Shown here piece by piece: positions 28,301-43,300 of a stretch of 64,000 nucleotides of DNA. A program made the position numbers and the translations under genes. The stretch lies in assembly GCA_016648135.1 (NCBI GenBank), contig JADDOH010002070.1:186001-250000 (forward strand). The letters are read 5' to 3'. The DNA comes from Agrypnia vestita (Eukaryota > Arthropoda > Insecta > Trichoptera > Phryganeidae). The notes below the pieces were generated by a model. The model was not told where the DNA came from. It made no database searches and saw only the letters and a list, made by a program, of their open reading frames with translations. Position 1 is the first letter of the stretch; every line of letters begins with the position of its first letter.

Positions 28301-31300
28301 ACAAAAGCATTAATTGAGATTTAATGTTTCAAAACAGATCAATAAATATGCAATTGGCAATAATTGTTTCACCAGCTCTACCGAGATAAATTAGAGCAGC
28401 GGATAAATCTTCAAAATAGTGAAATTGATGCAATCGCCCAGGGAAACCAGTTATGCATATTATGCACATTAAAACAAAACAGATCTACTGACTAATAATA
28501 CCCAACAGATAAGTAAAACGCTATCATAAAGTTGTTTTCAACACATGTGTAATTGAAATTAAAAACAACACAGCGAGAATTTATTTTCACACGGAGAAAT
28601 AATAGACTAGCAAATGATAAAAATATGTGGGTCAATGATAAAGATGACAGCTTCAAATTCAAAGTCTTTTATAAAACACTCAAATGTAAGATAAGACATT
28701 TTAAATCTCTCTAGGAAAGTGGATCATTGATCTATGTTCAGGAGAGTAAAATATAACTAGGAAAGTTTGCAATTTAGGAAGGAGAATTTAACCCTTTCAC
28801 TCCAAAATATTTTTATTTTAGAAAAGTGAACTAACGAAAATACATTTCTACGATGCAACCTACCTGACAACTGTAATAATGTACAATACTCTAGATCAGT
28901 ATTTTTCAACATGTGCGCCGCGACCTCTAGGAGAATTGCCAGGTGTTACTCGGGGGGTCGCGATCGCAAGCCAGGTAAAAATAAAAAGCCAGGGTTGCGT
29001 GTCATAGACTGCAATAAAAGCAGGTACGACATTTTCAATGAGAAGGCTGTGCTTATTTATTTGGAAAATAACTTAATAGTCTCTCTTCTAAATTATGCAA
29101 ACTCTGCATCACGCAAGAAATGTTACACAAAGCACTTGATTTTTCAATCAGTAAGTGGCCTCAATTGAAAGAAAATTAAATAGGTTGTTTTTTAAATCAC
29201 TGACATAATTTTATTATGGACCTGGGGGGGCGCCAGAATTTTTTTACTTGCAAAGGGGTCGCGTTTTCAAAAAGGTTGAAAAACACTGCTCTAGATTATT
29301 TGGTGTGGTGGTAGGTAAAAAAATTAAAATAACTAAAAATTATCCTACATTATTGTCCATTTATTTAAAATATATCCATCGCTTGTGTCAAAACACCAAA
29401 TTATGATAATTTGCAAATATTCATTGACTGGCATGTCAGGTCCATAACGTGTTCATAATTTCTCTAGTTTTATTTTCCATTACATCACTTTTGTCAGTTT
29501 AATTTTCTTGTGCGTATTATATCAGATTAAATGATATTTTGTAAAATTCATATTTTTTTATTGCCGCGGTTAATTGCAATTAATTTTTAACTCCGGATAA
29601 TCAAGAGTCTACTTGAGAGTATTCATTTCCGGCATATATATATATATGCAGGGTGTAACGGAGCTAGTCCACAATACTAATAGATATGGAGATGGAATGT
29701 CGAAGTGTGCATTTTTTTCAATATTTTTGATGTGTTATTTGATTTGTATCAAAGTGAATGAATATTTAAAATTCATTCGCTTTGATACAAGTCAAATAAA
29801 ATCATAAAAATCTTGTAGACATTTTAAAAATAAATTTAAAGTTATTTTATTTGACTTGATTTGAAGTGAATGAATTTTTAATATTATTCCATATAAGTTA
29901 CCCTAGTGATAGTCCAACGTTTTACAGAAAAGAAGTCAGAAATATTTAAAAAATGCACATTTTGATGTGCATTCTTTAAAATATTTCGTAACTTTCGACA
30001 TTTCACCCATAGCGTAAAGAATATTTTCTATTGAAAATTAAATGAAGTAGGTTCCCTCAAAGTTTTTGCTACTAGCATCCTGCATATTTAAAAAAATATA
30101 TATTTCAGACAGAAATATGCCAATCTGCATAATATGTTATTTTCTTAGTTCTTTTTGGTATCTACATACATACATAGATAAAAAAAATACAAATGACTAT
30201 TTTCTTATATACCAATAAAATGTTCAGAAATGTTCAAATTCAGTATTTGTATCATTCTGTGGGAACCTTCGATAAAACACACTCTATTTTAAAAGTGCGG
30301 CACATTTTTATTTTTTGAAAAAATGGAACGTCCAGAGATAAATATGTTTATTTATATATGGTAAATAGTGTCTAGGTTTTCTTATTGATTCATGTAACAA
30401 TTCTTATGTGTAAAAATAAGTACAGGCATTCCTCGACTTCCGACTGAGTTACGTTTTTTAACATTGGTTGTAAGTGAAATTACATACAAAATAATTCAGA
30501 GATTTTGAAGCTGAAAATTCATGAATAGAAAACCATTTGTTTTTCTTGATTTAATTGAATTGACTACACATTTAAACCTAAAACTAAATATAATAAAACA
30601 ATATTATAAAAATTTCAAGACCATATAATTTCGACCTATACTTGCTGCTAGAGCCGCACGCTGATTGCGTATCACACTCTAATTATCACATGTTTTAATT
30701 TCAGCAAGTTATGAATTTATGGACTAACAAACAGACAGACAGCGAAATATTATATTTAGATTAGATACTATGAAAAGAATGACTTAATTCATAAATATAT
30801 ATTTTTTATTGTGAAAAATATTTTTTGTTTTTGGTCATAACTGCGAATTTTTTGCAAGGTCAGATAATAATTAAACAAATTAAAATAAAATACAGGCACA
30901 CTATTCACTTCCTGCTGAGCGAAACGCAACACGGAGAGGGTGAGATATTTTTAAGCGGTCCGTCGACCCGAGTCTCGCAGAATAGAGTCGGATGCAAGGA
31001 CACAGATAGGAAACCGGTTCGAGCCGGTCGGGACTGAAGCTAAGTGGAAGGGCAAACAGACCGAATCTGGTTGCCCGTAAGCAAACGCCAAAGGTCCAAT
31101 TACCAACAGACAAAGTTAAACAATCGAGTATTGACACATTTACAATTGACACGCCACCCGGCGACGCATTACACTAATCAGAAAACATATTATGTGAACA
31201 GTCCCGCTGGAAACTAGTATTTGTCTTATTAAGTGCATTTTATTTATTATGTTTGGAGGTTTTATATTGCGCCGTTTTCGTGAGAACTCACCTTAAGGGC

Positions 31301-34300
31301 ACTTTTTACATTATTTTACAAAACAACTTAATAATAATAATAATTGGATGATTTATACAGCACCGTTTTCGTGAGTACTCATCTAAAGGGTGCTTCACAC
31401 AGAAGAATTTCTATTATAAGGCAACTTAAAAAATTAATATTAAAAGATTTATTTACTATAGGTCGACCACAATCAAAAGACTATTCCCTAGCTTTGTCCG
31501 GTAAGAAGAAAGGGGGGAAAGTTGCCTGGTAGCCCGTATTACAAGCCTCAATATGTTTTTTTTTTTTTTTTTAAATAGAGATGCGAACACGGAATACGTG
31601 TCACATCAATATTCTTACTATTTTCAAACTAAGCTAAACGCTTGTGCTATGAAAATAGGACTAACTTACTGGTCTGGAGTGAGGTTCGAACCCGCGACCT
31701 TTGGATCACGAGGCGAGAGTCCTAACCACAGGACCAACAAGCTATTCCAAATAAATATATATTTTTTAGTTTAAAAAAGGTTACTTACTTACTAGAAAAA
31801 CTTGTTTTGTGTTCATTTTTTGCATCGTAACAACACACATATTTTTTGTGCACATTCTTTAGAATGCAGTCTAGCTATAATACACTTGATAACATGTAAG
31901 AAATGGAATTAACGGTTAAAACTATAGTTGAGTATGCCAAGAAAAATAAGATATTTTCGCAGAGTGCATGCTATGCTAGGAGTGAAAACATTAGATAATG
32001 TTGTAAAGGTCTGATTTTATAGGTTTTTACTGACTAAATAACTTATTTAATATTATTTATACACTAGATGACAGGTGAAAAAGTAGAATTGGAGGTTAAA
32101 ACTATAGTTGAGCGGGTTAGGAAGAATTAGGTGTTTTCCCAGAGTGCATGCTTGGATTGAAGATCTAAGTTACTATTGTATAGGTCTGATTCTATAAGTT
32201 TTTGTGTCTGTTTGCCTCAGTAAACATGCTTTTAAAAAATAATTGTATTGCAAAAGGCATATTATGTGACAGTTTAATTTCCAGAATAAGCCCCGTGGTC
32301 ACTTGTTTCGTTGTTGAATTGAAATCACAAGAGTATTTGTGTTTGCAAATGTTTGAATGCATGCGTAAATTTTAAACTGATTTTTAAAAATAATTTTTGG
32401 AAATAAAACGTTAGGTACTTTTATAGTATTTAATAAATATAATAAATTAGTAATTTTTTTTAATACTGATCTTATTTTTTATTATAAAATAAATATCTAT
32501 ATTGTAATCAATGTGGTAAACTGTTATTTCAACTGTGATTGTTAGATTTGTTTTAGATGTAACAATGATTGCCGATCAATCGGCGAGCAATCACATGTAT
32601 AGCAGAAACTTAAGTTCCAATAGTTAAATATCAATCACCAATCATCATTATAATCGAACGCCAATCACGGTCACAATAACAGTTTAGATAATCACTTATT
32701 TACATGCTAGAGTACATGCTAATCCGCTGTTGTGATTGTTTATTATTAATATTAATGAAATATTTACATATTAACTTATTTTATTTGGAACATATGTATA
32801 AACTGACTCATTTTTGTGGTGTAGCTGTACACGTGTCAACTCTGTGTTGGTGTGGGAATATAAAAATGCTTGCATATATGTATGCGTGTTGAGTGAGATG
32901 ATATGTTTGTTTAATTATTCATATGAATAATTTATTATGATGAAACTATCATTACATCATGTTATTGTAATAACTATCTTGTAATGTACTGATTTCTACT
33001 TCAACACTTAGAAATACACAACCCGTGTACAAAATTAATCAAATTCAATTGAAATCTCATCTTCTTTTTCTTTTATTAGATCTGTCGATCTGTGGTACAG
33101 AAAACAACGCCTCCTGGGATGATGAGGTACAGCTGTCCCTCCATCTACTAGAATTCATCCATTAAAATCTCTGCTGATTATAAATGATCTGGGAAATCAT
33201 CACACAGACGACACAGTATTGAGCATCCAAAAGCATTGGTTTTATTCTTGGAATAACAAACAAATTTTACAAAACGGTGGATCCTCAATATTCATTGTTA
33301 TATTGATATATATCTTTTATGATATTCATCTGACAAGTCGGTATTCATCCTACCGAAAAGGAAAGTGATAGACTGCTGAAATTGAAGAATGGCTATCCAC
33401 TAGGACTGAAATGCAGAATTTTTCCGAGAAATATTGCTGTAATTTGCAAACATTGCTATAATTAATCAGGGTATCAATTCATTTGATGATGATGTATTTG
33501 AACACACAAAAAACAGAACAAAATAAACATTCAATAAATTAATAAAAATAAAATTTGTTTTCACCACTTTTGTACTGAAGAATATCAACATGTTTCAGAG
33601 CCCATGGCCCCTTCGTCAGGATATAATTGTATACTAACAAATTAAAAATCAAAAATCGAAGTATAGACAATCAAAATATAAAAATTAAATATGGGAAATT
33701 AATAATAATGATGTCCCTACTAACATGAAAACAAATTTAAAAGATAAGTATTTGTAAAAAGGACCTGGTTATTTATAATTTTCGATTTACTATCAACACT
33801 TTTTATCCATATCCAAAAGATGGTGAAAACAAAGTTTATTTTAATTAATTATATTAATAATGTCACCGCAAAATTATTTTGCTCTATATGAAGAAATTCA
33901 ATAAGTTCTTTAAAAAAAAACAGTGCTGGTGTGACTCCCCTTACAAACAATAGCTTAACCTCTAAACTAAACTCTTAGCAAAAATCATTGTTTTTTTATC
34001 CAAACGATCAATTTGTCACAACAATTTTTATTTACGAATTTATGTAGGCCTACAGCACAAATGCAGAAGTTAGGATGAAAAAGTTATCAGAGTAGCATCC
34101 CGAAATTTAAAAATGTGTTAATACATTAAGTGTATGGAGTCAAAGACAATGAGAAATAGTGCAGAAACCATTTATTGTATTTTTGCTTGTGATATATGTA
34201 ACCCATTATTCTTGTGAAATTTTTAACTTGAAGCTACAAAGACAGATTAATTAACTTGATATCTACCAGTTTTCATTTTAAATGCGTCTGAATCCATTAA

Positions 34301-37300
34301 GAACAGTTCAAGCGAGACACAACATGGCGCCTCTGAATCTTCAAGAGCTCTGTATCCCGAATAACTTGAACGGTAGACCTTTTTACTCCCTTTCTTTTAA
34401 CTCGTAGTGTCTGCTTGTCGCTTATCTGCCGAAAAAACTTTGGATCGATTTTTAACCCTTTTACTGTGATTCAATCGAGCTGAAACTTTGCAGGCAGACT
34501 TGTGGCGACGATAAAAATGGTCTAACAAATTTTGGTTTAAATTTTTTTAATCATTATAGTATAATTTAGGATTTTTCGAAATTTTAACCGTTTTTATTAC
34601 TCCCTTTCGTCCCTTACTCCCTGTCGCCCGACTCGAGCCCGACGCGTGGAGTAAGCGCAAAACCTGTTTCAACTAGTAAATGAGAAAGGGAGTATTATAA
34701 AAACTTGGTTTTGATGGGTTAGTTTTTTTCAAAGTTTTAAACATTTTATTTGACTCGACTCAAAGAGAATGAATTTAAAAAATTCAAAATAGGTGAAGTC
34801 TACAACGTTTTACAAAAGATAAGGCAGAAATATTGAAAAAAAACTTTAATGTCGCTTTTCTCCTTAATACCTGACATTTCACCCAAAGTTTAAAGAAGAT
34901 TTTCTATTAAAAAATGAATGAAGAAGACTCTCTGAAGTTTTTGCTACTAGTTATGAGACAACCAATATAAATTAATTATCCATTATTATTAAAAAATATT
35001 CCAATATTGCAGATCTGTTAAAATTCACAGATAATTACCGGAATATTTAGGTTTTTATCAATAATGGTAACCTTCACAAATTATTTGCATACTGATAAGG
35101 CAAAATACATTAAATATTATTTCACCAAATATTTCGTTCAACCTTCGGGAAGAGAAAAACAAAATGCGGATACCAGACTGCAACCTTGGATAGCAAAGTA
35201 TTTCTATTATTGATTGATAAGAGTTCATCGATAAAAATGGTTACGGAAAGCCTATAGTAAAATTCAATAATTTATATATCACCTTTTTTTTCTAAATTTA
35301 CCCTATGGGCGTTTTAAACAAGTCATTCTTTTTAATTCTGAATACACAATGAAGCAGAGCAACTTATTTAGAAATTCAATTTAAAAAAAGTGATGCAGAC
35401 ATATATTTAATTCTTTGAACAGCATCAAGCACAACATCAAAATTTTATCTTTTTTACACAATTTTAAAGATGATATCAGGCAGATAGTCCATTATTCTCA
35501 ACATACTGCGTTAATCCAACTCGTAAGTTTCGTTCTACTTTTTCCAGTACATCGATGGGTATATCAGCGACAGCTTGACGAATTTTATTCTTCGGGTTAG
35601 TAAGAGTCCTAGGACGATCATTGTAAACAAGTGATTTCAGTTAGTCCCATAAAAAATAGTTGCAGGGGCTAAATCAGGCGACCGTGCTGGCCAGCGCAGA
35701 TCGCCATTTTATAGTAGCCGTAAACCCAGAATCACAGAACATGGTTTGCGTTTTTGCAAAGCCCTAGTATATATATATATATATATATATAGTATACCTT
35801 TAACAGGTAGCAGATATGCGGTGGTAGCAACATTGATAACGTTCCATGCTGGCATTTGCGCAGCCGAGATTCGCACCCTACTTCCAGCCCAGTAATTTCA
35901 TTCTTGTAGCCGTGAATTCGAAGGAAAGTACAGACATTACAGGAAGTTATGGACAGACAGACAGACAACAAAATTATTATGTTTGATCCTTTAGATCCCC
36001 ATCGTAATTCGCAACAGTTGACTTCTAATTTTTGTTGATCTACAAAATCAAAGTATGTCCATTTAAATTTGGCAAATGTCAATCCTAAGTATGTACCCAG
36101 AAGCAGCACTAATTATAAAATATCCACCCCGTGGGTGACATTTACCGATGTATCGGCCGATCTAAGTTGGGTCCCCAGACATGAGATTCAATGGGATAGA
36201 TTGACTTCATCTTTATTTATCTGTACAAAAATTAGGAGACAGAAAAACTAAACATATAGGAAGAACTGTGTATTGGGAAACAAAATTAATATAATGATTT
36301 GAATTGCGCATATACTATATACAAAGTTATACTATCTATCAAAGCTCAAATTGAAGGTTGAGAGTCCGCACCAAATTTTAATGCTTTAATGAAAGATAAG
36401 AGTGTGAATTACAATTATTAGAGAGCATTCAATAAATAAAATTTTGATTTCGATTTTAAAAAATTCCATACCGCAATCACAGTACTGACTAATACATATA
36501 TATATTTCATGTTCATAGCATTAGCTTTGTAGTTAGATATAAATTAAATAAAACATATGTGTCTAGTGGATACACCATAAAGAAAATAGTTTCAATAACA
36601 AATAAATTTAATTTGTCTGATTAATATGATGTGCAGATAACTTTGATTTTTATTACAAAGATACTGTTCTGGGCAATGGAGAAATTTCTTGATGTTTATA
36701 AAACTATATTTAACTTAATGGAATTAAAATCAATAAACCAGTAGAAAAAAAAAATTGAAATCTGTTAATAAATGATTGAGAAATAGATTATTTAAGTTTA
36801 CATATTTTAGCGCGGAACGACTGTGGCTTGTGCCGTCTATAATATCATTTGACCTAGTCGAGATCGTCGTACCACAGGTGCTAAGCGAATACGAGCCACA
36901 TTGTCTAGATCAAGTGACCTCAAAACACATCATTTTGTTGCATAAATTATTTTTGTAAGCTTAAAGTCCCATAACTTTTTCATTTGTAGAGATATTTTAA
37001 CGATTCTTTCACATTTTGTTTCATTTTTCTTATATTTCTATATTTAATCTATATAAAAAGCAAACTTCTTCATTGCTGCATTAAGCTAGCTGTACCAAGT
37101 CACACTATACCGCTGAGAAATGCAGAAAAGGTAACGGTAAAGGTAGAGATGAAGCGTGAGACATAGTTTCAATTTGTGCCTTCCATCAATTACATCAGCT
37201 TCCTAAAAATAAAAATCTGACAGGGGGCGTGCAGTGGGAACATTGAAGCATGACTTTTACATAACCATACATTTTGAAAAAAAAAAAATATATATATTTG

Positions 37301-40300
37301 TACCTCGTAATATTTCTATCACAATTATTATCATAATAATCTGTTAGATAAATATTCAATTTATATTTTTTTTCCAAAATATATGTGTATAAAAATATAT
37401 GTTAAAGACATGCTTCAATGTTTTCACTGCACGCGCTTGCCATCTATTTCCAAAAAGAAAAAAAAAATTCTCTGATTTGTGCATTGTTATTCACCGACAA
37501 AGTCTTTCGCAAATATTGCAAAATTTATCTTTATTGCAAGTTTTATGAATTTATACTGTAGTCCGGTATAATCTATGTTCGAAATAATATGTCTGAAAAA
37601 AACAGTGTCCGGTAGTGATGGTTAAACTGTTATTTTACAGTTATTTGGGATTTGTATCTAGATTGATGATTGGTATTGCTTGCCCAACATAACTTTGCGT
37701 GCGGCAAGATTGGAACTAAAACCCGCCCCGCCCACACCCGGCGGTAACCTGGTGCGGGCTCTGTAATTTACATGTGTACATTATGTACAATTTTGTATTT
37801 GCTCGGGAGCTGTGACATCTTGATTACCAATATACACTGAATTATTATGTCCAAAACTGTCTGGGGTGGTGCAAGAACAATTGGCAATGAAGTATTAAAG
37901 TTTTGCGAAGCTGAAAAAGCAAATAATGGACTGATATTACCGTCTGACAGTTTGACAGATAGAGCGGCCGCCGCGGAGTGCGCTGTTACCCGACCAAATT
38001 TATATTGAAGGCTCTGACACTGGTCACCGGACATTCAGTACATTATGTATTGTGTAATAAATTTACAACCTGGCAACTTCTGTTTTGCGACAGGGGTGCC
38101 CTCCCTCGCACGCCAAGTTATAGTGGTGGCACTCTAAGATATTACTATTGTCTAGTGCTGATGGTTGCCCATTGAATTGCGAAAAATTAGTTGTCAATCA
38201 TCGATGCAAACAAATACAAATATCAAATAACGGTTAGTGTGTCACCATTCAAACTACTATCACCAGTGTCCGGAAAGATTGTGTCTGGAAAGATTCTAGA
38301 AAAATCTGGTCACCGATGTAGCCAACCAAAACAACAACAACAAACCAGTGAAAGAAACCAATCACACAAAAAATATAAAATATGTATATATGCACGTAGT
38401 ACGTATCGTGTTTAATATTTAGTCAAGGTGAGGTTATTTTCCTACTGATGAAAAACTCCCCACATAATAGGCTGAACAGGCATGAAAAAGATTAGTAATA
38501 CTTTGTTTTAGGAATATCAGAAATTCATTACAAATGTTCTCAGGTTTTCACGCCCGTTCAGAATCTTCTGTGTGTAGTTTTCTGATTGGGGTATTCTGCT
38601 GTGTACATGTGACCTCTCTGGCCGACATTTCGGACTTCGGTACGGCATTGCAAGTCAATACTTAACCTACCCATCAACACTCACCACATCAGCCCTGATG
38701 ATGGACCCTGCAATGGGATCCGAAACCTCGGCCCGAGAGGTTACTATACACGGCAGAATATCCCAGAAAACTACCCGCAGAAGATCAGAAATTCATGTTC
38801 AATAATAATTAAATTTTTTTTATTACTTCAATATATATTCAAAGAAGCCTCGATATCGTAAGATATGTAACTGTTAAAAACATGAAATAAATCGGTCATA
38901 AAAATTGTACACTAAAATATATGCTACAATTGCACTTACCTTAATAGTCTTGTCCCGGGAAGCGGTGGCGAGCCAGTTGCACTCGGGATGCCAGTCACAA
39001 GCAAACACTGGTCCCGAATGAGCGGTGAATTGATGAAAGCATTTTTCCGCTCGCCGTACATCCCACAGCTGGACATTTCCGTTCTCTGAAACGGCGGCGA
39101 AAGTATGCTGAGAATGAGGGCTGAACTGGACGTCGCGCACTGATTCCGTATTGCTGAAAAATACATTTATATTTAAAAAAAACAACTTATTGTGGTTTCT
39201 TTAAGATATTCAAAATGACTCGCAAAAACACTCGCGTAGCTATTAAGCAGTTCAAAATTCTTCCAACATTGTAAAAACATTAATGTGTATAAGCATATAA
39301 CAAAAGGCAGATACGCAGTTTAAAAAACTGTTTACAAAGGTACAATATACTGCAATTTTCTGAATGCAATAAATAATAACTCTCATGTAGTGCACCACAT
39401 GGTCCATGAAAGCAATTTCGCACAAATGATGAGACATGATAAGATAAGGTGCATTTGTTAATGCAGACATTAACAATTTTTTTTATTTTGAAAATAAATG
39501 GTTAAGTTGTTGTAAACATGTGGATCGACACCTAGATTACCTTAGTTCACTTGAAGATGATGAAATTGTAACGGGTAATGAAAATGATGGATAGATTATG
39601 TTAGTTTACTTTAATTTAAATACATATGTTTAGGATGATGAAATTATAATGGATTATGAATATTACATAGATTGTCTTGGTTCATTTGTTTGTTGTGAGA
39701 TGAACATTGAAGATGATGAAATTGTAATGGATTATGAATTGATTGTCTTCATTCATTTGTTTGTAAGATAAACATTGAAAATGATGAAATTGTAATGGAT
39801 TATGAATAGATTGTCTTAGTTAATTTGTTTGTGAGGTGAACATTGAAGACGGTGAAATTATAAGAGAAAATGAAAATGATGGATAGTAGGCGATATGTAT
39901 AGCTTCAGCGATACATATGGATAGATTGAAGAAGTTTACTTGTTTGTGTTGTAAAATATAACGGATAGTGCTAGTGGATGGAATAGTGTTTTAATTTACA
40001 GAAATAAACCAACCTAAAGAAGGTTCTGGCAACTTCCTTCATCCGAAGATCAAAACATTTCATCATCCCATCCTGAGAGCCAGATATTAGCAGCGCCGGC
40101 TCTGTCAAGTGGAAACTAACCTAAGTATCACGAAACAAAATTAATATTTAATGTGTACTTATAGCTAATTCTCTTGACTGAAGTTTACATGAATTAAATT
40201 TTACATAAATTTAATAATACAATACAATTAAGCCCAGAGCAAGCCGATTTCCAGCCTCGGGATTTTTATTTATTTAGAATATGTTTTTCGATATGAGAGC

Positions 40301-43300
40301 AGAGAGGAATCATGTATTGATGCCTCTAGATGTATAAATTAAGCTTATATAAAAAAAAAAATTGTAACCAATGTAAATAATGCTTGTTCCTTGTATTATA
40401 TTATTATCGTATTATTGTAATTAGGTTGTTATGAAAATAATGGCTGTTTTCAATATTATATCATTTTGAATTATTTTTTTGGACAGAAACATTTGCTTAT
40501 TTTACAGTTACAAATCTGCTAAATTTATTTATCAAGTAAATTTGCATTACTTTAATCTTTTTGAAATGGGATTAAAAAATAAAAACAAAGTTTATGTTCA
40601 GCATTCTGCACCTCAAACAGCATACAGTGTTATCTAAGATACCTACACCTCAAACAGAATACAGTGTTTTCTAGATATAGATTTTTCATGATTAGAAACA
40701 AATCGAAAGATGAAAAGTGTCGAGAGCATTCTGATGCATTTGAAAATTACAAATTGAAAGTTTCAGTAGAAGAAAACTTGCAACAAACGAAGAAAAGCAG
40801 CAGAAAATGCTATTAGAGTTATTTTATACAGTAAAACCCCAATAATTCGATAATCAAAAAATTCCTTGACTTTCGAATTAACAGAGTTCCGCATAATTCG
40901 AAATGTTCATTTTGGGTCCCCTGAATTTTCGAGGCTCTACTGTATTAATCTGTCTGAGTTTTATTCTACAGGTATTGAAAAATAAGCTTATGATTCATCG
41001 GAAGAATTGACTTTTATAAATAAAGTTTATTTAAATATAATAGTATAATAGAAGTATGTAATGTATAATTGAATTTTAAGGATAAAATCGGCCAATATTT
41101 TAGAAACAACCAAATAGTTTGGATGTAGGAGGTAATCTCCGAAACTACTCATCCAATTTCAAATTTTAGAATAGATTTTCAGGGTGGATATAGGCTGTAT
41201 ATTATCCCGTTAAAATAAAAGGGCTTTTCGTGGTGATCTATTTTGCAACTAAAGTCGATGAAAAAATGACCGAGCGATGCGTTTTTTATGAACGCTACCT
41301 TAACGGTAAGAGATATTTAAATACTTTTTTTAACGAAGTTGTAGCACTCAAAAAATTCTATAAAAAAGTCTGCAAATATATATATATATATATATATTAT
41401 ATAATATATATATGTTTGTTAAGCTTAATACACAAATTGATAAAATATGACTAAAAGTTACTAAAAATCTATGCATGCGAAGCTGCGTGGGTAAGCTAGT
41501 AATGTATAAAGAAAGTCACATTTTCGTATCTAGTAATACATCCATCCCTACTTTCACATCAATTTTGCACATCATTAAAACATACTCTTATCACCTTTTT
41601 GATTCTATCATTACTCTCCATCAGGATTCGTTAAATTTGGTCATGCGAGGTACTTCTTGGTCGGCCTCATCTTTTTCTATTATTCATACTCATGTAGTCA
41701 TCAGTCACATTTTTACACATTCTGATTATTAATCACATTTGAGTCTGCACTGCTCTGAGTCTGCCATAACAAAGAAAGTTTAGTTTATAAAAATGAATGG
41801 TAAAATAATGTATGGTCTAATTTTGAAACTAACTTTATTGACAGTTCTTTTGTGGTCAAAAAACACATGTTCTTGTTTGGATCTTCCGGACCTTCCGAGA
41901 TTCCATACCACCACGGCTCCATTAGTGGCAGCAGTAGCGAGTGTATTTTCTGTGAAAAAATGAAATACTTAAATGCTTAATACTCTTTCTTAAAAAATAC
42001 TAAAAAAAACATTTTTATTATAAAAAAACATAATACAAGAGTCGCAGAAAAGCCCGAAGATGTAATTAGTACATATTGCGCACCTCTATTGTAGAAGAAG
42101 TGAACACTCTACAACAAAATGCATATAATTCTTCTAAGACTTCAGCGAAATGTCAAAATTTGCTTCTCAGTGAAATATACGGTTCGTATAAAATATCCGT
42201 TTTATTTGACACATAAATATGTCCTATGACCATAATAATAACCTTACACAAGAGGTTACGCCACCTTGAGGCATCAAAAAATACTTTTTTTTAAGCCGGT
42301 GGTATCTTTTGCACATATAAAATTCATTTTGTTATCATTGTTTACGGCATATACTGGTTAATATTTATTTAGTTATTTTTATAAATAACAAATTATTTAG
42401 AAAATTTCAAAATGGCGGAGTAATATCTATCCCGCAAAAGTCCTTCTCCTTGTCGCGCGCAGTAGTAAATCATGTCACCAGGGTTTGAGTGAAATGAAAA
42501 AGATGATTATTTTGTTGTTAGATGATGTAATGTCTATGATGTAGCATATCAAAATAAATAAGGTTTTTTTCATACAAATGAAAGCAGTTTGAAGATATTT
42601 TTTTTTTTTTTTAAATCGAAGTAAAAAATTCAGAATAAGGAAACGGCACATTTTATCAAAAAATCTTATGCTACAACATAGACAATGTTATTTGTAAGAT
42701 ATGTGCAAAATTTTAACAAAATCGGCCCAACAGTGTTTGAGATATTTTCTCCACCAGTCTGAAAAAGAGAGTTTCGAGTTTCACATACTACGCTAGCTTC
42801 AATTTGCTACAGCTCAGCCAGTTTTTGGAATTTTTGAGTGAGTGATGACTCGATTATTTTCAGGTGTAATAAATGTACGCATGTTCTACCCATTCATTTA
42901 TCTGTAAATTTATTATTTTAAAATGCATGGTAAGACTTTTTCATATTTATTTAAAAAATATATATAGAGGGTAGAAAGCCAAAAGGGCATTAGTGATTAT
43001 TTCGAACTTTAATTTCAGACAAAATAATGTTTTTGCCAATCTGATTTTGTCAATATTTCTATATTACTAAACGATTTTTATATACGTTTTGGATTAACAA
43101 ATATAGAAATCGTTAATAAAAGAAACATTGACAAAATCAGATTGACAGAACTTTCTTTCACTCTCTTGTAAAGTTCGAAATAATCGTTAAATTATTTTTA
43201 GCGAGATGATGTTTTACGTGAATTATATATTTTTATGAATGCTTAATGCAAATTATAAAAAGTTATGAAAAGGGGGTGGTGTATTTTTTATATTTTTGAT

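Noticed and set aside
30900..31160. GC-richer block as an exon or rRNA fragment
   Set aside because: No conserved frame, no splice context and no resemblance to rRNA that I can recognise.
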